Below, in pieces: positions 52,575 to 61,826 of a stretch of 64,000 nt of DNA (position 1 is its first letter; each line of letters opens with the position of its first letter). Source of the DNA: Sporomusa ovata DSM 2662. GTDB lineage: Bacteria > Bacillota > Negativicutes > Sporomusales > Sporomusaceae. Both the position numbers and the translations under genes were made by a program. The notes below the pieces were generated by a model. The model did no database searches. It saw only the letters and a list, made by a program, of their open reading frames with translations, and was not told where the DNA came from. The DNA lies in the NCBI RefSeq assembly GCF_000445445.1, contig NZ_ASXP01000001.1, forward strand, positions 852,501-916,500, in the 5' to 3' direction.

Positions 52575-55500
52575 TTATAAAGTAAATAACTCTCTGATTT
52601 CAGTTTCATTCATCTTAGTCAGGAGGTTTTCACCAGGCTTAATGAGGGAGTCAATCATTTCCTTCTTTTTCTGCTGCAGCAGGTATATTTTTTCCTCAAT
52701 CGTATTTTTGGTAATTAGTTTATAGACTTGGACGGAATTTTTTTGTCCAATCCGGTAAGCCCGGTCGGTAGCCTGATCTTCGACAGCGGGATTCCACCAC
52801 GGGTCATAGTGAATAACTATGTCGGCGCCAGTAAGATTGAGGCCGGTTCCACCTGCTTTCAGCGATATGAGGAAAACCTCTTTTTCACCGGCATTAAAAG
52901 AATTAACCAGTGTAATTCGATCCTCAGCCTTAGTTGCGCCATCTAAATAGTAGTAGTTAATTTTCATGGCCGCAAGTTGTTGCTTAATTAGGGCTAACAT
53001 GCCGGTAAATTGGGAGAATAGCAGAATTCTGTGACCACCATCGGTAGCGTCTTTCAATAATTCCTGCAGCATCTCCAGTTTGCCGCTGCCTCCCTGATAA
53101 TTTTCAATAAACAAGGCAGGGTGGCAACAGATTTGGCGCAGGCGGGTTAATAAGGATAATATTTTAATATGACTTTTTTCAAAGCCTTTGGTGCTGACCT
53201 CAGTTTCAAACTCCTGCCTGGCTTTTAGGAGCCAGGCAGCATATAAATTGGTTTGGTCGGCAGTCATTTCGTTAACCATTTTGCTTTCGATTTTTTTCGG
53301 CAGTTCTTTTAGAACTGCTTTTTTCATGCGCCGCAAAATGAAAGGCTTAATATGACGGCCTAACTCTTGCAAAGCTTTTTGGTCGCCATTTTTGACTATG
53401 GGAATTTCGAACCGGTTGGTAAAAACCTTGTGGGTGCGCAGATAGCCTGGCATTAAAAAATCGAAAATTGACCATAACTCTGTCAGTGTATTTTCAATAG
53501 GGGTACCGGTAAGCGCAAAATAACTTTTGGCTTTGATTTGTTTCACCGATTTGGCATTTAGGGTGTTGGGGTTTTTGATATGTTGTGCTTCATCAAGAAA
53601 ACAGTACGAGAAGTTTCTTTTTTTGTAGAATTCGATATCGCGTTTGATAAGGGCATAGGAGGTTATAACTAAATCGGCATTGTCAATAGCTTTGAACTGT
53701 TCTAACCGTTCTGCAGGCTGACCGGAGATAACGACTGCTTTTAGACTAGGGACAAATTTTACTACTTCTTCCTGCCAGTTATATACCAGTGAGGTTGGTG
53801 CAATAACAAGTGCTGGTGCAAGAGAATGTTCTTTTTCTGCAAGAATGAAAGTGAGTACTTGCAGGGTCTTTCCCAGACCCATGTCGTCAGCCAGAATTCC
53901 TCCCAAACCGTAATGTGCCAGTGACTTAAGCCACTTTAAACCTGTTTTCTGATAATCTCGCAGCTTTCCCTGAATTCCCGGGGGAACAGCATATTCAATG
54001 TCTTGTGGTTCACGGATATCTTGCACCATGCGCTTAAAAGCGCTGTTTCTTTCAAAGGAAAAGTCAGTTGTTTCTCTTGCCAGGCTATCCAAGTATAAGG
54101 CTCGGTATTTGGGTAGTTCAACAACTTGTTTTTCAATATCCCCGGGACGGAGACCTAATTCCTCAATAAGCCCGGCAACCGTCTGGAATTCAGGGGAATC
54201 AAGCGGTATAAACCCGCCTGCAGGGAGGCGGTGATACCGCTTTTTTAATTTATAGGCAGCTAATAACTCAATTAGTTCTTTTGATGATATATCTTCAAGG
54301 TCAAGGGAAAACTCCAGCATGTCAGTAGCTGTATTCAGTCTTATACCGGCGGCAATTTTTCCGGGAGGCTGGATTTTCATATTGTTAAATTCATCTGAAT
54401 AAAAGATTTCTGCACTATCTTGCAGTTCCGGCAAAACCTGCTGCAAAAAGGTGTAGGCGTCTTCTTCTGCGGCTAAAATGAACTTGTCAGCTGCCCAGAC
54501 AAAACCATGCCGCTGAAAAATGTTTACTAGTATTTTTTCTTCAATGGCTGACCGCAGCAGCCATTTATCGTTAACAGCAGTTGGTGCCGGAGTGGTGCCG
54601 GCATTATACTGGATAACCACATCGCCGTAGCAAAATTCAATTTTGGCACTTATGCCTGCGGCATATTTATCGAGATATACCCGTTTTTGCAAGTGCTTTT
54701 TATGGAATTTTTTATGTACAGCTGAATCAATGGTAACAGCGGCAATTGTTTCCAATGCCGGTAAGGTAGCTGATACAAACTCTGACACAGTGGCAGCAGG
54801 AATGTATAATTCAGGTTTGCGATTTTCACTAAAGCAATTCAGTAAGTGTTTAATATATTGTGCGAAAACAGTATCCACATGATAGATGGCTTTATTATGA
54901 AAGATGTATTGAAAATCAGCATCAAGTCCGTAAAATACGTCATTTGTCAAATTCATGGTTAGGCTTAAGCCGCCATTGATGGCCGTAATAGCCAACTTGA
55001 CAGGTGGTCTGCCATTATTAATAGTGAGATTTGTTATTTTTTGATCGTTAACTATTGCCGTAAATGGCTCAGAGCCCATAGCGGTTAAAAAATGTAACAG
55101 ATTTGTATTAGTAAGTTTAAAGTGCCGTGAATCACTAAAGGCTGAATGTGACGCAGAGCCTGAAAAGTTGGGAAGATTCCAAAAGACGCGCTCCTTTTCT
55201 TCTTTATAAGCCTGCTGCAGCATTTTTAGTAACCTAGCTGACAAATCATCAAACAATACGTCCTGAGGATTCAAAGTCAAATTTTTGCCAAAAACAATTT
55301 CCTGGTTGGTATCTAAGGCGACAAGTAGTTGCACAATATCCTTCAGGACATACATGCGGTCAGAACCAATGGTAAATTCTAAGTAACTTATTTTTCTCGT
55401 ATTATGTACCTGGAAACCATAGGTTGGAGTTAGCTTTACTAATTGGCTTGTGCCTGGTTTTTCAGAAGTTCCTGCGGTAGCCTGGTTTTGGAAAAAATCG

Positions 55501-55841
55501 AGCATTTTCTGAGTGGAGCGTGTTAGCGGTACTGATTTAAATGTACCAAAGTAGTCTGACCAAGCTTGTTGAATGGCTTTTAATACGGCAACAACATGTT
55601 TACAGGCGCCTTTGCGAGGATGAAATGCCGGGCAATCACAGACGTAATTTTTGATTTTCTCCTGACCGTTAAAGGTCACGGTTACGATATAGAAATAGTG
55701 GCCGCGAACCCGGGCCTCAAAGGTGTTATCCTGGCGTGTCAAATGTAAGTTATCGACACAGTTGTTGTGATAATAATGGCAGCCCCTTATATAGGAAGCG
55801 TCAGAATCAGCTTCATACTTAATTGTTTCATCTGCTAACAT
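52575..55841 (-). CDS. SWIM zinc-finger SNF2-family helicase/ATPase
   Basis: 1088 residues. The N-terminal SWIM motif CDCPAFHPRKGACKHV (about 68-83) is followed by a long family-specific region and then the SNF2 motor from about 620: Walker A DDMGLGKT, DEAQ box LDEAQH, and helicase C motifs ending GLNLTGADIVIHYDPWWNP and DRAYRIGQ. It belongs to the bacterial SWI/SNF (HepA/RapA-like) group that remodels protein-DNA or transcription complexes using ATP. It stands alone and is divergent from the aminotransferase gene. AAAGGA precedes the ATG. Confidence 0.93.
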   Translation of the reverse strand: MLADETIKYEADSDASYIRGCHYYHNNCVDNLHLTRQDNTFEARVRGHYFYIVTVTFNGQEKIKNYVCDCPAFHPRKGACKHVVAVLKAIQQAWSDYFGTFKSVPLTRSTQKMLDFFQNQATAGTSEKPGTSQLVKLTPTYGFQVHNTRKISYLEFTIGSDRMYVLKDIVQLLVALDTNQEIVFGKNLTLNPQDVLFDDLSARLLKMLQQAYKEEKERVFWNLPNFSGSASHSAFSDSRHFKLTNTNLLHFLTAMGSEPFTAIVNDQKITNLTINNGRPPVKLAITAINGGLSLTMNLTNDVFYGLDADFQYIFHNKAIYHVDTVFAQYIKHLLNCFSENRKPELYIPAATVSEFVSATLPALETIAAVTIDSAVHKKFHKKHLQKRVYLDKYAAGISAKIEFCYGDVVIQYNAGTTPAPTAVNDKWLLRSAIEEKILVNIFQRHGFVWAADKFILAAEEDAYTFLQQVLPELQDSAEIFYSDEFNNMKIQPPGKIAAGIRLNTATDMLEFSLDLEDISSKELIELLAAYKLKKRYHRLPAGGFIPLDSPEFQTVAGLIEELGLRPGDIEKQVVELPKYRALYLDSLARETTDFSFERNSAFKRMVQDIREPQDIEYAVPPGIQGKLRDYQKTGLKWLKSLAHYGLGGILADDMGLGKTLQVLTFILAEKEHSLAPALVIAPTSLVYNWQEEVVKFVPSLKAVVISGQPAERLEQFKAIDNADLVITSYALIKRDIEFYKKRNFSYCFLDEAQHIKNPNTLNAKSVKQIKAKSYFALTGTPIENTLTELWSIFDFLMPGYLRTHKVFTNRFEIPIVKNGDQKALQELGRHIKPFILRRMKKAVLKELPKKIESKMVNEMTADQTNLYAAWLLKARQEFETEVSTKGFEKSHIKILSLLTRLRQICCHPALFIENYQGGSGKLEMLQELLKDATDGGHRILLFSQFTGMLALIKQQLAAMKINYYYLDGATKAEDRITLVNSFNAGEKEVFLISLKAGGTGLNLTGADIVIHYDPWWNPAVEDQATDRAYRIGQKNSVQVYKLITKNTIEEKIYLLQQKKKEMIDSLIKPGENLLTKMNETEIRELFTL

Positions 55842-55996
55842 TCATAGTTTCCTTTCGCGTTTCTATCAGTAGTCCAATTAGTATTAATTACCCTGTTACA
55901 AGTAAAAATCCTGCATTATTATTCCCAATATATCATTGTTCAGCATATAGTATAGGGACGGCAGATCGCTAGAATAATGTAAAGCGGGGTTGAAAC

Positions 55997-57370
55997 ATGA
56001 GCTACCATAAGAGGAATAGCTATTTCCGGAGCTTAGTGGCCGGAACAGAAACCAAAATACCGCTGGCAAATGGTAAATATGTTACCGCCATCAATTTTGA
56101 TAATGCGGCTACTACGCCACCACTTTGCTCCATACTGAAAGAAATAGCCCAATTTTCTCCCTGGTATGCCTCTGTTCATCGTGGTAAAGGCTATAAGTCC
56201 ATTCTTACTTCTGAATATTATGAGAATAGTCGGGATGTGGTAAGGAAATTCGTTAAAGCAGATAAAAGTGACGCGGTAATCTTTACCAAGAATACCACAG
56301 AATCAATCAACATGTTAGCCTATGCACTGGTCAATCAGAGCGAGCAGCAGGTTGTTTTGTCAACATACATGGAACACTTAGCCAATGATATGCCCTGGCG
56401 GGATAAATTCATGCTTGATTATATAACACTAACTAAGTCTGGCAGGTTATCACTGCAAGACTTAGAGTCAAAACTTCAGGCCTATGAAAACAGGGTTAAA
56501 CTTGTAACTGTAGCAGGTGCCTCCAATGTTACCGGTTATGTTAATCCCATCAACAAGATTGCCCGGCTGGCTCATCAATATGGAGCTAAGATTCTGGTAG
56601 ATGGTGCCCAGTGGGTGCCACATATGCCTGTGGACATGAAACCGGTTAATTCTCCCGAACACATTGATTATTTGGTTTTTTCTGCTCATAAAATGTATGC
56701 ACCTTTTGGAACAGGGGTCCTCATTGGACCCAAAGAAACGTTTGAGAAGGCTGTTCCTGTATATCAGGGTGGTGGAGCCGTCGGCCTGGTTTCGCATCAA
56801 ACAATAGAATGGGATAATCCACCTGCCAAGTATGAAGCCGGGACACCTAATATGATGGGTGTGTTAGCACTTACTACGGCAATGGATACATTATCTAAGT
56901 TAGATCTTAACATTATTTATCAGCATGAGCGCGAATTGATTGGTTATGCCATTAATGGTTTGTCAACAATACCGGGTATTACCTTGTACAGTATGGGGAA
57001 TAACAGCGAAGAACGAGTGAGTCTGATATCATTTGCTTTAGAGGGACTGCATCATAGTCAAATAGCTGAGATACTGTCTCAGGAAGCGGGTATTGCTGTT
57101 CGCAATGGTTTGTTCTGCGCCCATCCGTATGTAGCAAGTTTACTAAATGTAAGTACAGAAGAGATTAACTATTATCAGACTCATGAGGATAAAACGATAC
57201 CAGGATTGGTGCGAATTAGTTTTGGTTTATATAACACTATGAGGGAGATCGATGTTTTTTTGAACTTATTGTCACATATCGCCACCCAGCGGCAATATTA
57301 TGCCCGTAAATATGGTTATGTAATAGCGCGCTGCAATACCGGACAAACAAAAGAATATCCCTACTGTTAG
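55997..57370 (+). CDS. Class V aminotransferase (cysteine desulphurase-like)
   Basis: 457 residues, PLP fold type I. NFDNAATTPP near 31-40 and the PLP-lysine motif FSAHKMYAPFG near 229-239 place it with SufS/Csd-like enzymes. The catalytic cysteine loop is not clear: NGLFCAHP near 374 is the best candidate. The C-terminal 30 residues (YARKYGYVIARCNTGQTKEYPYC) extend beyond SufS and carry two cysteines. The role may be cysteine desulphuration or a related PLP lyase reaction. Its last codons are part of a 54-bp repeat present again at 61722. Confidence 0.87.
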   Translation: MSYHKRNSYFRSLVAGTETKIPLANGKYVTAINFDNAATTPPLCSILKEIAQFSPWYASVHRGKGYKSILTSEYYENSRDVVRKFVKADKSDAVIFTKNTTESINMLAYALVNQSEQQVVLSTYMEHLANDMPWRDKFMLDYITLTKSGRLSLQDLESKLQAYENRVKLVTVAGASNVTGYVNPINKIARLAHQYGAKILVDGAQWVPHMPVDMKPVNSPEHIDYLVFSAHKMYAPFGTGVLIGPKETFEKAVPVYQGGGAVGLVSHQTIEWDNPPAKYEAGTPNMMGVLALTTAMDTLSKLDLNIIYQHERELIGYAINGLSTIPGITLYSMGNNSEERVSLISFALEGLHHSQIAEILSQEAGIAVRNGLFCAHPYVASLLNVSTEEINYYQTHEDKTIPGLVRISFGLYNTMREIDVFLNLLSHIATQRQYYARKYGYVIARCNTGQTKEYPYC

Positions 57371-57400
57371 GCCCTGATAAACAAATACCACTCAGATTCC
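57347..57400 (+). repeat. Direct repeat, copy 1 (aminotransferase 3' end)
   Basis: 54 bp starting in the last 8 codons of the aminotransferase gene and running through its stop and the left arm of a terminator whose right arm is missing here. Copy 2 is at 61722-61775 with 52 of 54 bases identical. Confidence 0.93.
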
Positions 57401-57480
57401 AAATTTAGCAACATATTTAGTATGTCATTGGAAGGCTGTTATCAAAAATGGGTAGTATTTTTAAAAAATAAATATAATAG

Positions 57481-57780
57481 TAAGGTGTAACTGAAATGCT
57501 ATGATATAATAATGATAATTATTGTGGGAATGCGCCAACATGAAATGATAAGCATTAGGAGTAATAACCGCACTATGTTTTGTGTATTGGGCCCATATTT
57601 TGGGGTATTTAGGATTATCAGAGTTGGCTCTTTTCTTTTCCTGCTGCTGCTCTGCTTGCTATAAGTGCACTATTGTGGTCAGGTCAGATCGGCTTTTTCA
57701 GGGATGAACGCCAAGAACTTTTTTGAGAAGGAAAATCTAGAGCAACTGGATATAAAATCTTATGGTGGAGATATAACGCG
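57481..57780 (+). other. Degenerate membrane-protein-like stretch
   Basis: No intact gene is seen between 57371 and 57780. At about 57566-57650 a frame reads VITALCFVYWAHILGYLGLS, a membrane-helix-like peptide. After a shift near 57645 another frame reads LLAISALLWSGQIGFF up to about 57720. Together they look like a small two-helix membrane protein broken by a frameshift; several stop codons close each frame. Confidence 0.35.
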
Positions 57781-58230
57781 ATGTTACTTGTTCTTCTTTT
57801 CATGACATTTTATATAACGATTCCTATAGTATTTACGGGATTTTTATTCGGCACCTTCCTGTTCAGATCAGGCTCCATGAAGTTTGCCGATTTACAGATA
57901 CTTCTGGGGTTGTTTTTTGGCATCACTATACTTTGGGTTTATACTGAGCAGGTTGTTAGCGGAATCCTGCGACTTATAATTGAAAACTTATTTTCGCTGT
58001 CGGGTCATTATATGGTATCCGAGGCCATACTATCATTTTCCCTGTTAATGATGGCCATTGTTTTTTTGATTCTGGTTAATCCCTGGGAATTAAAATGTTT
58101 CCCCAACTTTTCGGAGCATTTAACCGTACGTAATGCTTACAACGAAGAGGGGAAACATTATTTTTATGTTGGGAAAATTATCCAAAATTATCCGTGCGAT
58201 CCGGAATCTCCAAAGCCCGGTGGAGTATAA
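57781..58230 (+). CDS. Small polytopic membrane protein preceding secA paralogue
   Basis: 149 residues with about three to four hydrophobic segments in the first 110 and a hydrophilic tail. No family is recognised. The ATG follows GGTGGAG. Its 3' end overlaps the secA start by 65 bp, an unusually long overlap that implies joint translation, or an earlier true stop lost by mutation. It may help anchor the accessory SecA at the membrane, which is an inference. Confidence 0.6.
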   Translation: MLLVLLFMTFYITIPIVFTGFLFGTFLFRSGSMKFADLQILLGLFFGITILWVYTEQVVSGILRLIIENLFSLSGHYMVSEAILSFSLLMMAIVFLILVNPWELKCFPNFSEHLTVRNAYNEEGKHYFYVGKIIQNYPCDPESPKPGGV

Positions 58231-60544
58231 CCTTGAATTCTATCAAAAAGTTTTACAAGAAATCAACACTGTCAAGTTTAATTCTCTAAGTAATGGCAGA
58301 CTGCAGGAAATATCCGCAGAACTTAAGAGCCGGTACCACACAGAAGCTTTATCCGATTCCCTGCTAGTAGATTCCTTCGCTCTTGCTCGGGAAGCAGCCA
58401 AGCGGGTATTGGGCATATACCCGTTTGATACTCAGGTTATTGCAGGCATTGCCCTGCACAAGGGTAAGATAGTGGAAATGCAAACCGGAGAGGGTAAAAC
58501 ACTGGCCGCCGTAATGCCAGCATACATAAATGCGTTGGCAGGCAAAGGCGTTCATGTGCTCACTTTCAACGATTATCTTGCTCGTAGGGATGCCCAATGG
58601 ATGGGCCCGATATTTGAATTTTTGGGCCTCACGACCGGGTATGTCAATGAAGGTATGAGTACAACAGCAAGACAGCAGGCCTATTCCTCCGACATAACGT
58701 ATGTAACCGCAAAGGAGGCGGGCTTTGACTACTTGCGGGATTTTTTATGCACGGAAAAAGAGAAGCTTGTCCACCGGCCATTCCATTACGCCATTGTGGA
58801 TGAAGCCGACTCAATCCTTATTGATGAAGCGCGAGTGCCGCTTGTAATTGCAGGGAATGTGGGGGATGACGAGGAGAACCCGCTTCAATTGGCCGGAATA
58901 GTTCGTGGCCTTAAGCAGGGAACCGACTATGATACTGATCAGTACAGAAGTAATGTATATTATACCGACTCGGGTCTACTGAAGATTGAAAAAATGCTGG
59001 GATGCGGGAATCTTTATGCTTCCAAGAATTTAAGGCTACTGGCTAGTCTGAATTGCGCGCTGTATGCCGAGGTGCTGATTGAAAGAGATAAAGACTATAT
59101 CGTCAAAGACAACAAGGTGGAGCTTATTGATGAGTTTACCGGCCGTATTGCTGCCAAACGCCGCTGGCCGGAAAACCTTCACGCGGCAGTTGAAGCCAAA
59201 GAGGGCTTAATAGCCGCATCCAGGGGAACTATTATGGGCTCTATTGCGCTACAGTACTTTTTAAGCCTGTACCCGCGGATTTCCGGAATGACCGGAACAA
59301 CCAGTACGGTTGCGACCGAGTTAAGAGAACTCTATGGGCTAGACGTGCTTGTAATCCCTACGAATAAACCTTGTATCCGTAAAGATCACCCGGACATGAT
59401 CTTTACGGATAAGAATGCGAAGCAGACAGCCCTGATTGCGGAAATCAAAAAAGTTCATGCCGCGGGGCAGCCAATACTTATTGGTACGGGAAGCGTGGAA
59501 GAGTCGGAGATGCTCGCGGGGGAACTGAAGAAAACAGGTATCCTGTGTCAGATTCTAAATGCCAGAAATGACGAAATGGAAGCGAAAATAATTGCCGGGG
59601 CGGGAGAGCTTGGAGCGGTAACAGTGTCCACCAATATGGCCGGCAGGGGTGTTGACATAAAGCTGGGTGGTGAATTTGAGCAGGAACGCAGCCGGGTGGT
59701 AGAGTTAGGCGGACTTTATGTTGTCGGGACTAGCCTGCATGAAAGCCGTAGGATCAATAACCAACTCAGAGGCAGGGCCGGTCGGCAGGGTGATCCGGGC
59801 GAAAGTAGATTTTTTATTAGCCTGGAAGATGATCTAATAAAAAGATATGATATTGCGAAGTTGATTCCCGTCAGAAAATTCCCGGCAAAACAGGTAGGAC
59901 CCGTAAACGATCCTGCCGTGTCGCGTGCGGTGGAACGAGGCCAGAGGATTGTCGAGGGATACAATTCCGACATTAGAAGGCAACTATGGAAATACTCTTT
60001 TCTTATCGAGCAGCAGCGCCGCATTATTCATAACAAACGTCAGGAAATACTGCTGGATAAGGAACCGTTAAATCTTATAACGGCAAAAGCCGCTGATCGT
60101 TACTGTAAGCTGCGAGATCAAGTCGGGGAGGACGTTTTAAAAAATGTCGAAAAGCAAATTACCCTTTATCAGATAAACAACTGTTGGGCTGATTATTTGG
60201 ACTATATCAGCTATGAGCGTGAAGGCATACATCTAGTTGCAGTTGGCAAAAAAGACCCTCTCACCGAGTTTCACAGAATTGCCATAGAAGCATTTGACGA
60301 GATTATGGACAATATCGACTCTGAAATAGTTAAGACCTTCGAGAGCGTTGATATCGGAAAAAACGGAATTGACATGGCGAAAGCCGGCCTCAAGGGTCCT
60401 TCGGCTACCTGGACCTACCTTATTAATGACAGCCCGTATCAGTTTAGCCGACTACCCAGCTTGATCAAAGCCGCTATAACGAAGCTTAGCAGGCCTGTTT
60501 TTTCGCTGCAGTTGCTTTTGGAAAGTATTTTCGGCAAAGAATAA
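58166..60544 (+). CDS. secA2: Accessory preprotein translocase ATPase (SecA2-like)
   Basis: 792 residues. Nucleotide-binding fold 1 has Walker A MQTGEGKT near 104-111 and DEAD motif VDEADSILIDEAR near 210. The preprotein cross-linking domain follows, then fold 2 with TNMAGRGVDIKLGG near 490 and RGRAGRQGDPGESRFF near 535. Helical wing and scaffold regions complete it. The C-terminal zinc-binding tail of housekeeping SecA is absent and the helical scaffold is divergent, so this is a SecA2-type motor for a limited set of exported proteins. ATG 58166 follows AAGAGGGG. No secY2 lies nearby. Confidence 0.88.
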   Translation: MLGKLSKIIRAIRNLQSPVEYNLEFYQKVLQEINTVKFNSLSNGRLQEISAELKSRYHTEALSDSLLVDSFALAREAAKRVLGIYPFDTQVIAGIALHKGKIVEMQTGEGKTLAAVMPAYINALAGKGVHVLTFNDYLARRDAQWMGPIFEFLGLTTGYVNEGMSTTARQQAYSSDITYVTAKEAGFDYLRDFLCTEKEKLVHRPFHYAIVDEADSILIDEARVPLVIAGNVGDDEENPLQLAGIVRGLKQGTDYDTDQYRSNVYYTDSGLLKIEKMLGCGNLYASKNLRLLASLNCALYAEVLIERDKDYIVKDNKVELIDEFTGRIAAKRRWPENLHAAVEAKEGLIAASRGTIMGSIALQYFLSLYPRISGMTGTTSTVATELRELYGLDVLVIPTNKPCIRKDHPDMIFTDKNAKQTALIAEIKKVHAAGQPILIGTGSVEESEMLAGELKKTGILCQILNARNDEMEAKIIAGAGELGAVTVSTNMAGRGVDIKLGGEFEQERSRVVELGGLYVVGTSLHESRRINNQLRGRAGRQGDPGESRFFISLEDDLIKRYDIAKLIPVRKFPAKQVGPVNDPAVSRAVERGQRIVEGYNSDIRRQLWKYSFLIEQQRRIIHNKRQEILLDKEPLNLITAKAADRYCKLRDQVGEDVLKNVEKQITLYQINNCWADYLDYISYEREGIHLVAVGKKDPLTEFHRIAIEAFDEIMDNIDSEIVKTFESVDIGKNGIDMAKAGLKGPSATWTYLINDSPYQFSRLPSLIKAAITKLSRPVFSLQLLLESIFGKE

Positions 60545-60921
60545 GTAGCCCCGCCTTTGCGGAAAGGGTTATTTCCTAGTAAATGCCGTAGGCCTAAGTT
60601 CATGCTCCGCCTTTATCATCCATTACATTGGACGATAAGGGCGGAAAGATTTGCCTAGACTTCGGTTTAAGCGGCGTATGAAAAGATGGTGGGCGTACTT
60701 TTACGCGAAATAGAAAATACGAGAATTGAAGCAGGAGTTTGTGTAATTATAAGGAAAATTTAGGAAAGTTACCTGGAATGCCACCCAGGACGGTTTTGAC
60801 TGACAACAAGGGAATGCCACCCGGGAAAAGACGTGGGGACAGAGGAAACGTCTTGTGTGTAGAATGATCACCCCCTTGTCTTTGGACTTAAGGCTATTTA
60901 TTTTAGGCGAAGGATGATAAT
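60545..60921 (+). other. Non-coding gap with REP-like scraps
   Basis: No gene is visible. It holds a hairpin CCGCCTTTATC..GATAAGGGCGG at about 60607-60649, a 12-bp direct repeat GGAATGCCACCC at 60775-60786 and 60811-60822, and a short palindrome AGACGT..ACGTCT at 60829-60853 around GGGGACAGAGG. These resemble eroded REP or transposon-end sequences. Confidence 0.5.
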
Positions 60922-61692
60922 ATGGCTGACAACATACTAATTAAAAACAAGAAAAGCTGGGATGCTATGGCCGACAGTTGGTTTGGTACAACTGCATTAC
61001 CCACATACGGTTGCCTTATCCCGACCGAGGACGAATTAAAGCTATTCCCCGACCTGCGCGGTAAAAAGGTACTTGACATTGGCTGCGGAAGCGGCCATTC
61101 GCTGAAATGGTGCGGAGATAATGGCGTGTCTGAGTTATGGGGCCTCGATATGTCGACAAAGCAAATTGAAAACGCAAGGAAGTTTTTGAACGAAAACGGA
61201 TACGCGCCGACACTATTCAACTCCCCGATGGAATTGGACTGTGGATTACCAAAGGAATACTTCGATATTGTATATTCAATTTATGCGATTGGCTGGACAG
61301 TGGATTTGCAGACGACATTCAATAATATTGCGACATATCTTAAAAAAGATGGCGTTTTCATTTTCTCATGGGATCACCCGATCATGCATTGTGTTGATGT
61401 TCAAGATGATAAAATTATTTTTAAAGGTTGTTATCTCAACGAAGATATCTTTTCTTACATTCAACATGGCAATCCGGTCACAATTAAAAACCGCAAGCTG
61501 TCAACTTACATAAACGCCCTTGTAAAAGCCGGATTTATGGTTGAACAACTTGTCGAAGAGACGAACGATGTAACATTAACATGGCCAGCAGAATTTTCAT
61601 CTGGCTATTATACACCCTACAAGGCTAAGAAGTTTCCGCTATCATTTATCATAAAAGCCAGAAAGATTTTGCTTCGCCCAATGAGCAAATAA
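60922..61692 (+). CDS. Class I SAM-dependent methyltransferase
   Basis: 256 residues. Motif I VLDIGCGSGHSLKW near 51-64, the acidic LDMS near 76 and DIVYSIYAIGW near 115 fit a UbiE/Tam-like small-molecule methyltransferase. The substrate is unknown. GAAGGATG lies upstream of the ATG. It lies inside the repeat-bounded block, unrelated in kind to the secA gene before it. Confidence 0.88.
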   Translation: MADNILIKNKKSWDAMADSWFGTTALPTYGCLIPTEDELKLFPDLRGKKVLDIGCGSGHSLKWCGDNGVSELWGLDMSTKQIENARKFLNENGYAPTLFNSPMELDCGLPKEYFDIVYSIYAIGWTVDLQTTFNNIATYLKKDGVFIFSWDHPIMHCVDVQDDKIIFKGCYLNEDIFSYIQHGNPVTIKNRKLSTYINALVKAGFMVEQLVEETNDVTLTWPAEFSSGYYTPYKAKKFPLSFIIKARKILLRPMSK

Positions 61693-61721
61693 TAGTGCCT
61701 GGACGCTGTGATTCCAGGCAG

Positions 61722-61775
61722 ACAAAAGAATATCCCTACTGCTAGGCCCTGATAAACAAATACCACCCAGATTCC
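61722..61775 (+). repeat. Direct repeat, copy 2
   Basis: Matches 57347-57400 with two T-to-C differences. The 20 bases before it are about 70 percent alike with copy 1 and, read in the aminotransferase frame, give RCDSRQTKEYPYC-stop against RCNTGQTKEYPYC-stop. It therefore looks like the 3' end of a diverged relative of the same gene. Confidence 0.93.
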
Positions 61776-61806
61776 GCGTTACGGGTTCTGGGTGGTATTT
61801 GTTTTA
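61758..61806 (+). terminator. Intact terminator at copy 2
   Basis: AAATACCACCCAGA (61758-61771) pairs perfectly with TCTGGGTGGTATTT (61787-61800), followed by GTTTTATT. Copy 1 carries only the left arm, with one change, so this was probably the original terminator of the aminotransferase gene. Confidence 0.9.
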
Positions 61807-61826
61807 TTGGCTGATCTCGCATTCAT

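Larger units (their letters stand above)
57401..61775 (+). mobile_element. Repeat-bounded 4.4-kb block carrying accessory secA
   Basis: The block lies between copy 1 and the end of copy 2 of the 54-bp repeat. It includes a degenerate stretch, a membrane-protein gene, a secA paralogue, REP-like scraps and a methyltransferase gene. The terminator missing after copy 1 is whole after copy 2, so the block appears inserted at the 3' end of the aminotransferase gene while restoring that end. No integrase, transposase or plasmid gene is present, so mobility is an inference. Confidence 0.6.

Noticed and set aside
57401..61775. Composite transposon
   Set aside because: The bounding repeats are direct, 54 bp, contain coding sequence, and there are no transposase genes or terminal inverted repeats.
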